Assembly (NCBI GenBank): GCA_026724425.1
Contig: JAIUCV010000018.1
Span: 3,922,942-3,986,941, forward strand
Length of the DNA stretch: 64,000 nucleotides
Origin: Erythrophleum ivorense
Taxonomy: Eukaryota > Streptophyta > Magnoliopsida > Fabales > Fabaceae
Direction: 5' to 3'
The first letter of the stretch is position 1; every line of letters begins with the position of its first letter. Positions 10,893 through 22,082 of this stretch are shown one piece after another. The translations under genes were made by a program, and so were the position numbers. Under the pieces are notes generated by a model. It saw only the letters and a list, made by a program, of their open reading frames with translations, ran no database searches and had not been told where the DNA came from.

Positions 10893-12388
10893 CCTTGCTT
10901 GTCCTCAAACAATCCTCAAAACTATAAAACAGAGATTATTTATTTATTCTTTTTCATAATCATCACCCAATCAATCAGAAGTCAGCACTCCCCCACACTT
11001 AGATTGAGACTAATGCTAGAAATAGAAGTTCAGCAAAACTTAAATTGAATTTTGAAAACAATGCAGTCATAGTTACACCCTGACTAAGTGCGTGTGTGTT
11101 CCACAGATAGATTTTCAAAAAGCACTCAAGCAACCTTCAACATATCCTCATTACATTTTCAAGACCAATCCAGATATTCACTCTAGCATCAATCCTCAAC
11201 ATTCATTAAAAGAGGTTTCTATTGTTCACCAAAGATCAGTTTTCAACATGATCACTTAGCTTTTTTTTTTTTTGGCTTTTGCCCAGTCTCTTTTTTTTTT
11301 TGAATGATTTCTCCTCAGTTCTCTTAATCCTTTTGACGCGAATGACGACATTGGTCATGAAGCCACCCGGTTACTCAGATTAGGGAAGTCTCGGAGTGCT
11401 CACTAGCATACTCTTAGTTTCTATCACCGTTTGACGCGAATGACGACATTGGTCATAAAGCCACCCGGTTACTAAGTGATTTCGACCATTGGAGTAGGTT
11501 TTTTTTTGTGGTGTAATCATGATTCCTCTTCAAATAACAATCAGATATCCACTAGAAGCAAGTAACTTGGAAGAATCTAAAAATAATAATTGAGAATTAG
11601 TTTAGGAGAAAACTTGAATACTTCACTTAATCATATTGTGGAAGAGTGGTCCTAATGTGGGTGCATACTACGACTACCTTATCTACTTTGTTCATTTCAA
11701 GCTTGCTTCACCCACATATTCATTTATCAGTATTCCTCTAAGGCAGTGAGGCTAATTCTGGTTAAAATTGGAGATGTTATGATGGTTTATTTATAAATGC
11801 TAGCTTATTTGTTTTATTAACTGAATTTGGGTGTTCGTGTCTATTTAGCCTATGAGTACATTTCCCCCACACTTAAAACTAACATTGTCCGTAATGTGCA
11901 AAACAGAAGAGCAAAAGTAAGACAAGAGAAGTAAAGTGTGGTGCAGGAAAAGGATAGAGACAGGACTCCCCTTATAAGAAAAGAAAACATTTGAGAGGAT
12001 GAGAGGGATGTGCTCAAACTACTCCTGCAATTGACAGCCCAACAATAGACAAAATAGATACAGGAACAAGTGAGTTGTTATAAGAGAAAACAGAGTAGCC
12101 AGCACCAGTGACACAAACAAAAAGATATACAGTCATCCATATACAGTAATCCCAAGAAGCAAAATAAAACAGTACAAGAGATAGCAATCAAGGGATAGAA
12201 GGATCCTGTGAATCCGAAGGACCAGGCTGGTCACCCGGTGGAGGGTTCTAGGGGAGAACTATCACGGATGGTGTAGGACCCACTGGAGGTGAAAGGGCAG
12301 GGGCAGGCATCAAGTAATCCATCAGTATCTGAAGCTGGTCCTTCATGGATAGGACATGGCCTTCCAACCGGTCAATGGACTCTCATAC
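10893..12388 (-). other. 3' untranslated region of the Athila-like element
   Basis: Non-coding DNA between ORF3 and the polypurine tract. It contains two poly-T runs (11260-11300), a 47-bp direct repeat and two extra GTGTGGGGG motifs. At 12181-12388 the former C-terminal part of ORF3 can still be read behind two stop codons; it includes the helix-like residues RLEGHVLSMKDQLQILMDYL. Confidence 0.6.
11332..11474. repeat. 47-bp direct repeat with 96-bp spacing
   Basis: Two nearly identical copies, at about 11332-11378 and 11428-11474, contain GACGCGAATGACGACATTGG followed by CCACCCGGTTACT. They differ by very few bases although the surrounding DNA is diverged. They lie in the element's 3' untranslated region, upstream of the polypurine tract. 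Confidence 0.8.
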
Positions 12389-13318
12389 CTAACCTTCAAA
12401 CTCAGCTGAATGCGGCGGGTCCTGCTGCATCGGCTCAGGTGTGCTCATGCGCTGTGGAGGAGGCGGTGAAGAAGCTGCAAGAGGTGCCCGGGCAGCTGCC
12501 CGTTGTCTGCGAGGATGGCCCGGCTCATCCTTCATGTTATCATACTTAAAAGGTCCTTTTGGCTTGAACTGCGCATCATTTTTGGAGACTCGACTTCCCC
12601 CCTTGGTGACTAGCTCAGTAAGCATGTGAGGGTAGGCCAGGCTTGCTCTATCAGACCGCGCTACCTGCTTAAAGTTTAGGTACATCAGGCGAGGGATGTT
12701 CACCCACTGCCGAGTCATGAAGCACCAAGTCAGAGTCGCTCGCTCCTGGATCATGTCCGAACCATGGGAGCTCGTCAGAATGTTGCTTATGATGAATTGT
12801 AACCAATAGCGGGCCGGTTTGCTTAACTGATTTACCGGATACACTTTGTTTACCAACTGGGTTCGGCCTTTCAGTGCGATAGTGGTTTCCACCTCCTCCC
12901 ATGGAACAGAATCAGGATTCTCCAAAAAGTGTTGGAATGCGCACTCACCGACGTTTGGTAGCTCGTAGAAGTCTTGAAAGACTTTCTCGTTGATGTGTAC
13001 CCAGGCACCCCGGCAATAATATTCGTCCTCGCCCTCTTCAGTATCCTCAAAGTTGGCATACAGCTCTTGGATCATCAGCGGGATCCGATGCACCGGCTTT
13101 TTGGTGAAGCCTTGCAGTTCATGCCACTGGAAGTCCGGATAGATGAGATCTAGGCCATGAGGCTCATAATACCTGTCTTCAACCACACCGCGATCAGTGA
13201 AGAGACGTTCAAAACGGAATTCTGCCTGGGCTGAAGCGAACCTATCCTTATCATAAGCCTGCTTCTTCTGCTTAAAAGAATATGCACCAGCAGTCTTGGC
13301 TTGCTTCTTGGGAGCCAT
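12389..13318 (-). CDS. ORF3, putative plant transposon (env-position) protein
   Basis: A 309-residue open frame. I start it at the ATG at 13318 (MAPKKQAKTAG) because the related element at 50184 begins MAPKKKARGEAS; the 68 upstream codons of the open frame are low-complexity leader. This protein sits behind pol in Athila-like elements, in the position of a retroviral env gene. I see no signal peptide or clear membrane helix, so an envelope role is only positional. A basic N-terminus is followed by a globular region (for example YPDFQWHELQGFTKKP) and a Pro/Ala-rich tail. A TAG ends it at 12389-12391, and coding-like sequence continues beyond, so the protein is probably shortened. Confidence 0.7.
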   Translation of the reverse strand: MAPKKQAKTAGAYSFKQKKQAYDKDRFASAQAEFRFERLFTDRGVVEDRYYEPHGLDLIYPDFQWHELQGFTKKPVHRIPLMIQELYANFEDTEEGEDEYYCRGAWVHINEKVFQDFYELPNVGECAFQHFLENPDSVPWEEVETTIALKGRTQLVNKVYPVNQLSKPARYWLQFIISNILTSSHGSDMIQERATLTWCFMTRQWVNIPRLMYLNFKQVARSDRASLAYPHMLTELVTKGGSRVSKNDAQFKPKGPFKYDNMKDEPGHPRRQRAAARAPLAASSPPPPQRMSTPEPMQQDPPHSAEFEG

Positions 13319-13329
13319 CACTGAAAAAA

Positions 13330-14840
13330 AACAATGAGGAATTGAAAGCAAATCAGTGCAAGTAGTACAAGTAAGGAGCAGGAGGATCAGGGGAAGTGGG
13401 GTGTCATATGCATAGTTAAAATTAGAAAACATGACATAAATGGTATATGCTGTGACTGTAAGAAGGATAAGAGCTTTTAGAAGCCTATAGGGGATCAGGG
13501 GACAGACGAAAAAAGGGAGCAATCGAAGTATGGAATGCCTGGGTAAGGGAGAAAATTTTCTGGAAAAACTCTCAAACTCGCTGTAACGAGTTGATGCTCG
13601 CTATAGCGAGCACGAATAGATATGAGATGAACATGATTAAATGCAAAATAATGCCAAATTAAATGAAGTCACCTGCACAGAAATGTACAACCAACCCAGC
13701 ATAAGCATTCGAAATGAATAATGAACCCTAAACTACACAATTTCATACGAAATGACTTTCAGCCCTAAGGTTCGCGAAAAAGCCTAGATTCACCATGATT
13801 CAAGAGATAAAATTAAAACTCAACTTACCGGATGTAAGGAAAATGGAATTCGAGGGGAATGGGAGCGTTGATCGTGAGAGATTTGGTTGAAGGATGAGAT
13901 CTTAGGGAAGAGGGTTCAGACACACTATAACGAGAATGAGCGTGAGTTTAGCTAAGCGACAAAATGAACTATTTGGACTCAGGTATAGCGACCTCGCTAT
14001 GGCTACGCAATAGCGAGTAACTCTCTGGAAAAAGTATAAGCAGGGTTGCAGAGTTCGCAACAGCGAAAGGAACCTTTCGCTATGGCGAGAAGACTTGCAA
14101 AAATTAAGATGCTCAAGAGTGTCGCTGTAGCAAGGCTGTAGCGAGGATCTCTATGTTTTTGTATGAGGTTCAGGGTATGCTGCAATCGCTATAGTGAGTG
14201 GAATAGCTCACAATAGCGAAAGGACTTGAAAAATTTTTTTCTGAACATGTTACTCACTATCGCGTAGCTACAGCGACATACTCTCTGGAATTTGTACCAC
14301 ATTGGCTGCAGGATCTCGCCATGGCGAGAGGGTTGGCTCGCTATAGCGAAGACACTTGGTATTGTTCATGGGGCTCGCCACAGCCTGGCTATGGCGAGGG
14401 ACTCTCTGGTTACTATACCTGATGCAAAATATGCAGCTTCGCTATAGCGAGGTGGTCCTCTCACTATAGTGATTTTTTTTTTTAACTAATGAAAATGCAA
14501 ATAAGCAATCTAAAATCCTATATGACTTACCTCTCATTCTACTCATTTTACTCAAATCATTGCCAACATGGTTGATCGACATGACTAGAATAAAGAAGCA
14601 TAATTCAAATTAAAGTTAGATACTCCCTGAAAATCATGTCAGACAACAGTCTTTTCTACCAAACATCTTGTTCCCAGCATCCAGCACTCCATTACCAACA
14701 TCCAACCTATAAAACACACAAAGAACACCAAAAATCAAAACAAAAAGGAAAGGACGATAAATTAAAATAAAAGCACAAGAAGAAAACTTGGGTTGCCTCC
14801 TAAGGAGCGCTTGGTTTATAGTCCTCAGCCGGACTTTGTC
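13330..14840. repeat. palindrome-rich spacer between pol and ORF3
   Basis: About 1.5 kb without genes but with more than a dozen copies of the LTR palindrome. Examples are GCTCGCTATAGCGAGC at 13596-13611 (perfect, 16 bp), TTCGCAACAGCGAA at 14054-14067, CTCGCCATGGCGAG at 14315-14328 (perfect), and TTCGCTATAGCGAG at 14438-14451. Between 13980 and 14420 the copies come in loose units of roughly 110-130 bp, each with a CTCTCTGGAA/CTCTCTGGTT motif. The LTR contains one such unit (CCCTGGAATTTGTATG at 10511). Confidence 0.8.
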
Positions 14841-14845
14841 TCCAA

Positions 14846-16745
14846 TCAAGGAGGTTGAGCCAAGGTATGGGCTGTAGTTTGCCGGTCTATGTCACCACCC
14901 AAATAATGTTTAAGCCATTGACCATTCACTTTAAATTGATCACCAGATTTCTCATCCTGAACTTCAATGGCTCCATAAGATGTTACAGCAATTACCTTGA
15001 ATGGTCCAGACCATCTCGATCGCAACTTACCTGGAAACAACTTTAAACGAGAATTATAAAGCAACACAAGGTCTCCAGGTGTAAATGTCCTTGGTAACAT
15101 GCGTTTATCATGAACTCTTTTAGTTCTTTCTTTGTAAATTCTGGAATTTTCAAATGCTTGCAATCTAAACTCATCCAACTCATTAAGTTGCATTAATCTT
15201 TTCTCGCTCACTTTAGCCATATCATAATTTAGTTTCTTAATAGCCCAAAAGGCTTTATGCTCTAGCTCAATGGGCAGATGACAAGCCTTGCCAAAAACCA
15301 ATTGATATGGAGATATACCTATTGGAGATTTAAAAGCTGTCCTGTATGCCCATAAAGCGTCATCGAGCTTATCTGTCCAATCTTTTCTGGTGAGGTTTAC
15401 AGTCTTTTCTAAAATCCTTTTTATTTCTCTATTAGATACTTCACACAAGCCGTTAGTTTAAGGGTGATAAGCTAATGCCATTCTATAGGTAACTCCATAT
15501 TTTTTAAGCAGACCCTTGAACAACCTATTGTTAAAATGAGTCCCCCCATCACTAATGATTGCCCTAGGTGTGCCAAATCGAGTAAAAATGTTCTTTTTAA
15601 CAAATCGCACCACCGTATTGGCATCATTAGATTGGCACGCTACAGCCTCAATCCACTTACTCACATACTCAACAGCAACTAAAATGTATTGATGAGTTCT
15701 AGATGAAACAAATGGTCCCATGAAATCAATACCCCACACATCAAATAATTCGACCTCAAAAATACCTGATTGGGGCATTTCATGCCTCTTTGAGATGTTA
15801 CCTGTTCGCTGACATGCGTCACAATGGCTAACAAATAAATAAGCATCTTTAAATAGTGAGGGCCAATAAAATCCAGATTGTAACACTTTGTAAGCAGTAC
15901 GTTGGCCATTAAAATGACCACCATAAGGAGCAGAATGACAGGCATAAAGAATGTCATTTTGTTCAGTTTGAGGCACACATTTTCGTAAAATCTAGTCAGC
16001 ACATTTCCTATATAAAAATGGTTCATCCCACACAAACCATTTCACATCATGCAAAAACTTTTTCTTTTGATAAAAGTTTAATTCATCGGGCACAATGCCA
16101 CTAACCAGGTAGTTGGCATAATCAACATACCAAGGCACAGATATACAATTCACAGCAAATATAGATTCGTCAGGAAAGCTCTCATTAATCAGGAGATTAT
16201 CAGCACAATCAAAGTTATTCATAAGCCTAGATAAATGATCAGCTACTTGATTTTCAGTCCCTTTCCTATCAGCAATTTGCACATCAAATTCTTGCAATAA
16301 TAAAACCCATCTAATTAGCCTAGGTTTTGATTCTTTCTTGCATAGGAGATATCTAATAGCAGCATGATCAGTATGAACTATAACTTTAGTACCCATCAAA
16401 TAGACTCTAAATTTCTCAAAAGCAAAGACAACAGCAAGCATTTCTTTTTCAGTAGTTGAGTAATTTACTTGTGCTCCAGCTAAGGTTTTGCTTACATAGT
16501 AAATAGGATGGAAAATCTTACCATGTCTCTGGCCAAGCACAGCTCCAACCGCATAATCGCTCGCGTCGCACATAACTTCAAAGGGTAGTGACCAATCAGG
16601 GGCTACTATAATTGGTGCGGTGATGAGTCTCTGCTTAAGTTCTTCAAAGGCTTTCAAGCAATTTGCATCTAACTTGAAAGGGGTATCCTTTTCTAGCAAT
16701 TGAGAAAGAGGCTTTGCTATCTGTGAAATTCCTGTAATTGATAGC
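14846..16745 (-). pseudogene. pol 3' part: RNase H and integrase, two stops
   Basis: One continuous minus-strand frame, broken only by a TAG at 15989-15991 and a TAA at 15455-15457. Order: end of RT (IAKPLSQLL), RNase H (VMCDASDYAVG, TEKEM, VHTDHAA, NQVADHLSRL, with acidic residues kept), HHCC zinc finger (HSAPYGGHF ... HCDACQRTG), then the integrase core with DDE residues in WGIDFMG, IISDGG and CEVSNRE, and a C-terminal domain. The TAA stands where relatives have Gln (YHPQTNG), a single C-to-T change. The 5' part is truncated. Except for the two stops this is the best-preserved pol in the window. Confidence 0.9.
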
Positions 16746-18558
16746 ATAACCCATATTAGTCCACTCAATTAAATAGTATGGAAAGAAGGGATTTTAATTA
16801 TTTTAATTACACCCATTTGGCACCATCACCACACAAGAGCATAAGCATTCACTTGGTCACTTGGCATTATGTTTAGTTATGAGGATTAGGCATCATACAC
16901 AATGTATGTATTAGATGGAAGTGATGTAAATATATATATACAAATTGACCACAGCTTGCTTCTTCCTTGGATGTGGGAATTTACCAAATGCCACCTCGTG
17001 CTTCCATGTGTAAGGTGTGTGAGTATATGTGGTAGATGATGTTTGATTGCATTAAGGAAATATATTCAGCCGTGGTGGAGCTAAGAAGGAAGGTTGCATG
17101 TAATGAATGGCTTGAGTAATCTAAGATGAAGACACCTCATGCTTGCTCCACCCACTTTCATATATATGTATATTAAATTATGATTTGCTAGTGCTGTCTG
17201 TGCTGTGATAGTGGGAGTTAAATATTGCTTTAATATATAGATTAAATAAGGGTAAGATATATAGCTGCTGCCACCTAGCCACCTGCACTGATTCATGAAA
17301 TTGTAATCTGCCTTCATGCCACCTAATAGCGGTGGAAAGCAGGAGCTGTCCATTGCATTAATTACCCTTCACTCTAACTCATTTTAGGAGGAAGGAAGTA
17401 GTGGAAGGAAGGAAGAAATTTCGGACAGCCATAGGAGAGGAGAGAAGAGAAGGAAAAACCGAAGTACAAGGACTCCAAAAAGAGGTAAGCTCCAAGTTGC
17501 TCCCTTGTTCTGGACTGGGATGTTTTGGCCTTGTAGAATTATTTGGAAAAGGATTTTGAAGCCAAAATTTTTATAACAGGTTGTCCATCCCTTATACTTG
17601 AAATCTGGAAAATTTTAGAATTTTTGGAACAAGGTAAATCAGAGAAACAACCCACTAATTCAATTTAACTTCTGTACGGAACAGCCTGGGGCTGATTTCA
17701 TAAAGAATTTTGTTAGATGGGTAAAAAAAGGAATTAGTGCATGAAAATTTGTGAGGAGGTAGCTAAGACGTATTACGTCAGGTTTACAAAGTCTTAGAAT
17801 TTTCTGGGTTCATTTGGTAGGATAAAAAAGCCAGAAACAGCAAGGGCAGTGTACAGCGAGCTCAACTGAGGTAGTGACCAAAACAGTAGGAGTTTAGGGG
17901 CTATCCCTAGGAATCCTTGAAAACTGTTTCTGTGGCTTATAATTAACATAATGAGGGGTCACTCTGCCAATTTTTATGATTTTTGGAGGTCATTTAGTGG
18001 AGGAAAGAAATTTCACAAAAACAGGTCCGAAAATGTAGTTCAATTGAGACTGTGGTAGTTTTCATTCTTTTGCTGTGTAGTGTGACTTTGCATGGAAAAT
18101 GTAAGAATCCAACTTGAAAATAAGGGCTAAGAACTTAGTTTTATAGTACTGGATCACACATGGATAACTTAGACAGTAACTAATTATGAGAAGGAAAAGA
18201 AAATGAAGATGTGATTGTTTACAATTAGGAATTCCAATAATTAATTAGCAAAAGGGATTTAGGAATTTCGTATGGGGGGATTAGTAATTTAATTGCAATG
18301 TAAATATTAACCATGACTCATTCTTAATTAGTATAATGCATGATTGAAATTTAGGAAGGCCATTGGGACAACCAGGGCTAAGGAATAACGTGACAAACGA
18401 CAGTGACGAAACAGGTAGTTAACACTTTACTCACTTTTTATGTTAATGCACTGGATGAAATCCCGAAGTCCCTATGTTGTGTTTGGTTGCATGTATATCT
18501 ACTAATATGACTCTTTATGAGTACCAGATTGCTGTTATTGGCCAATAACCGAAGCAAG

Positions 18559-18706
18559 GTAGCCTAGTGAATGAAAATATGCTGCTACGTAGCCTAACGA
18601 TAAGAAAATGTTGTTACGTAGCCTAACGAATGAGAATGTGCTGCTACGTAGCCTAATGATAAGAAAATGCTACTACGTAGCCTAACGAATGAGAACATGC
18701 TGCTAC
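18559..18706. repeat. tandem array, five units of 29-30 bp
   Basis: Units start GTAGCCTA at 18559, 18589, 18618, 18648 and 18677. Units ending in ATGCTGCTAC alternate with units ending in ATGTTGTTAC/ATGCTACTAC. Most joints create the 10-bp palindrome GCTACGTAGC or a near match. Confidence 0.85.
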
Positions 18707-19223
18707 CTAGATATTACATGCTCCGACACCGAAGTATGCATCGAATGTATCCTGGATAGTAATCCGTGCTATATTTATATGTTTCTTGAGTACATTGTTA
18801 GCTACTAAGATTTTATCTCACTACAAATTGACTATTTTACAGGTATTAACTATGCTACAAATGGAGCCAGACAAATAGAGAATGAACAAATTGACCAATA
18901 GATTACATATTGTCTGTAATTGGTCTTGTGAATCCTTTGAACAAGGGTTGAATGTAAAGTTTGATTCCAGTGAGGATGTAACATTGTAGTATTAATCTCT
19001 CTTTTGATTTGTATAAATATCATACATTGGATATCTACCATAAGTTAACTGTGATATTTATTAGGGCTACCGAACTCCCGGTACAAGTAAACTCCTATGT
19101 TTGCATTACATGAAATTGATTTTAACCATGGGATTAGTTCTAGCACATTAGCATCATCAACTTATGGTTTTCTTGTGAAAATGATGAAGGTTGTCTAGGT
19201 ATGACAATTATCTTTTTAGGTCT

Positions 19224-19333
19224 AGGATCTTGTTGATAGGATTTTGGACTCCACACTAAGGAAATTAAGGACCTTGTCGACAAGATCTTCGATTTCACCT
19301 TGTAAAACGTATGACCTTGTCAACAGGGTCTTC
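19224..19333. repeat. three palindromic boxes, core CTTGTCGACAAG
   Basis: GGATCTTGTTGATAGGATTT at 19224, GGACCTTGTCGACAAGATC at 19269 and GACCTTGTCAACAGGGTC at 19313. The middle one holds the perfect 12-bp palindrome CTTGTCGACAAG at 19273-19284. Spacing is about 45 bp. It is another LTR-type palindrome cluster with its own core. Confidence 0.7.
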
Positions 19334-22082
19334 TGTTAGTAGTACAAGATCCCTTCATATGGTAAGTTATAGTGTATGTAAAGTGTAGGTGTGACAGTTT
19401 CATTATTCTTGATGCTAATATGTCATAAAGCTATTTTGATTCTTTTGCAATTAGTTTTGTGTTGCTCTATCCTTTAAATGATCTTGAGGTTTTGATTTGT
19501 GTGCTTCTCCCTTCACCCCTCATGGTTCTTAGCTTTTGAGTGCAAAGCTAATGGTTGTTTCAGGGGCTAAATTGGTGAATGTTGTACTTGGAAATCATAG
19601 AAGAGGGGACCATGTTTTAAGGTTTGAACTAAAGCTCTATCTAGGTGGGTAGTTGTTCCTTGTAGACTTGTTTCTCCTATTCTTATACTCACATCTATGT
19701 TTGCCCTACTGCCATGTATTTCGTGTGTGCTGCTAGAATGTGTGAAATTGAGAGGGAAGCATGGATTTAGCCATTTGAAATATATATATATATATATATG
19801 GTATGCTAGTAGGGAGAGGTGATCTTTAGCCACCTAAAATGTATAACTTATCCTTACCCATATTTTTTTTAGTCTGTGTTTCAGACTTGTAAAATATTGA
19901 AATTTTGGGGTAAACAAGATAAGATTATTTATGAGGTAATTTATGGCCATTCAAACTCTAAAATCTTGTGAACGAGTGTTATAGGATTTTCAAGAAAATG
20001 AGTCATAACTAAGGAGTGAGCAAAGAATACTATAGGGAATTTTCTGTATCTTAAAAGGTGAGTAAATAATGCCAGCTATACCTTTTATTTCAAGGTTTAT
20101 GGTTACATACTTCTCAATTAATGTATTTACTTTATTGAATATGTTTCTAATTAATTACATTAATGAATTTACTTTCTCAAATATGTTTTTTTAGATTATT
20201 TACGAGTCCGAATGCTTATTGAGGATTTTCATACTATAGGAATAATTACTGAGGTACTCTATTAGATGTTGGGACTATAAGTATATATCAGCTAGACTTT
20301 GATTACTCAAAGCTTGTCTTTTTGGAATTGTTTTTGGTGGGAACTATCTGTTTCAAAACCCTACAACTAACTGCAGTAGAGGTTAGTTATGGTACACTAT
20401 GAAAAGTACCCCAGCTAGTAAGGGTGTTGCTAGCCTCGTGTGGTTGGCCCCTATACATGGATTTGTTCTCATTTTTGCTAGCAAGTTGCTCAGCATCTGT
20501 GTTATTTTACCCCCGCGAGCTGTGTGATCTGCGTTTGGCCAAGTTGGTAGTGATTATATGCTTCCCACTACATCTGAGGCATGAATTACTTAAAAAAAAT
20601 CTTATATTTATATACATATAATCACTTCTATAATTTCACTTGTGAATTGCTATTTGAATAAAATCTTTTTGTTCTTACACGATATAGTTACCCTTGTTTA
20701 CTCACTGTGCATCATCTCACTCCTTTTATTTTCAATCTATTTCAGATAGTAGGGTTGAGCCCGATCCCTCATCAGTAGTTTAGCTTTGGCACTTCCTTGC
20801 ATTCTTGGTGAACCCCGCATTCATTTACGTGGCATATTTTGTGCTATCTAGGAATTCATTCTATAGCATAGACTATTATATGTAGCTCCACGGAGTCACA
20901 AATAGGACCCCCCATCCTTAGAAACTGATGTAATTTTGATTTGAATAGTTAGTTGAATCTCCTTTTGATGCATTGAACTAGTTGGCTTATTTGTAGAAAT
21001 TTTGGGAGATCCAATCTACAAGGAAAACTCTGCCAAAATTTCTACTTGAGTTTATTAGAACTAAATTCATATAATGCATATATAAAATTTGAAATTTATT
21101 CTATTTGGTATTAAATCTTAAGGATTTGCATTAATGCTAAATAGCATTTTGTTTAGATTTTGGCTATCTTTTATGTCGGTCATATCATTCGTTGTAGGGT
21201 GTGACAATAAGAATAAAAAATATATAATTTTTAATTCTCGCACAAAAGTTTGTGAGAAGAATAATAAAAGAATTTAATTTTTTTTCAATTTTTACCAAAT
21301 TTTTTATTAGAATAAGAATAAAAAAATTTATTCTCCAAGAATTTTTTAGTGAGAATTTAAAAGAATTAATTTTTTTATTTTTTCCAAAATTTTTATTAGA
21401 ATAAGAATAGAAAAATTCTTATTCTCAAAGAATTTTTTAGAGAGAATTTAAAAGAATTAAATTTTTCATTTTTTTGAATTCTCACAATAAATTATCATGA
21501 AAATAAAAAATTACAATTTTCCTTTATAACTCTCACATTGTAATTTTTTGAGAATTAAAAGATAACAATTAAATTTTTTTTCTCACAAAAAAAGCTTGCA
21601 AGAATTGACAAGATTTCATTTTGGCCACATAGCAGCATGCATTGTCTTGAAAAGTTCTCATGGAAAGTAAAATCATGAGAATTGCGAAAAATTATAAACA
21701 GTGACAATTTCATGAAAAATTACACAAGAATTTCTCACTACAAAATTTTTATGAGAATTGTTCATGAAAAAAAATTTAATTTCTTGCAATGCCTCCAAAG
21801 ATGCTCCAAAAACCTCTTCTCAAGCCTCTAATAACACCAAAATGATGGCTAGCTTCAAAGCATTGCGATGCATGCTTCAAAACCCTTAAAAAAAAATGGA
21901 GCAACAATGATAGCATCATGTTTTATGTGACTAGTGCCGCAACACTCAAATTGTGGCACCAAAGTACCCTAACTTCCATTTGGAATGAGTAAAATTTGCC
22001 ATCTGACATTGCAACACCATACCCTAAAATTCTTCAAATTACATTTTTGTCATATTTTGACTTTTGGATTTCAAGGTTCTAA

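Larger units (their letters stand above)
9467..16745 (-). mobile_element. 5'-truncated Athila-like Ty3/gypsy retrotransposon
   Basis: Minus-strand order from high to low coordinates: end of RT, RNase H, integrase, palindrome-rich spacer, ORF3 (env-like), 3' untranslated region, polypurine tract, 3' LTR. Gag, protease, most of RT, the primer site and the 5' LTR are missing. The homology stops near 16740, just upstream of the residues ISQIAKPLSQLLEKD. Integrase-RNase H order and the ORF3 behind pol place it in the Athila-like group. A solo LTR of the same family is at 5092-6503 in opposite orientation. Confidence 0.85.
16746..21206 (+). other. LTR-like non-coding region, boundaries uncertain
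   Basis: No gene-like frame. The region ends in GGGTGTGACA at 21206, a typical LTR terminus, immediately before the duplicated segment. A purine-rich leader-like block (17385-17470) and pyrimidine-tract/AG-like stretches near 18815-18845 and 20690-20750 resemble long gypsy LTRs. It carries a 30-bp tandem array and three palindromic boxes. I found neither a matching start with TSD nor a second copy, so it may be one long LTR or two pieces. Confidence 0.4.

Noticed and set aside
12289..13059. Further open frames overlapping ORF3
   Set aside because: Antisense or out-of-frame shadows of ORF3.
13319..13522. N-terminal extension of ORF3 (68 codons)
   Set aside because: Low-complexity leader; the related element starts at the MAPKK methionine.
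18559..18706. CRISPR-like array
   Set aside because: Units are contiguous 29-30-bp tandem repeats without unique spacers, in plant DNA.
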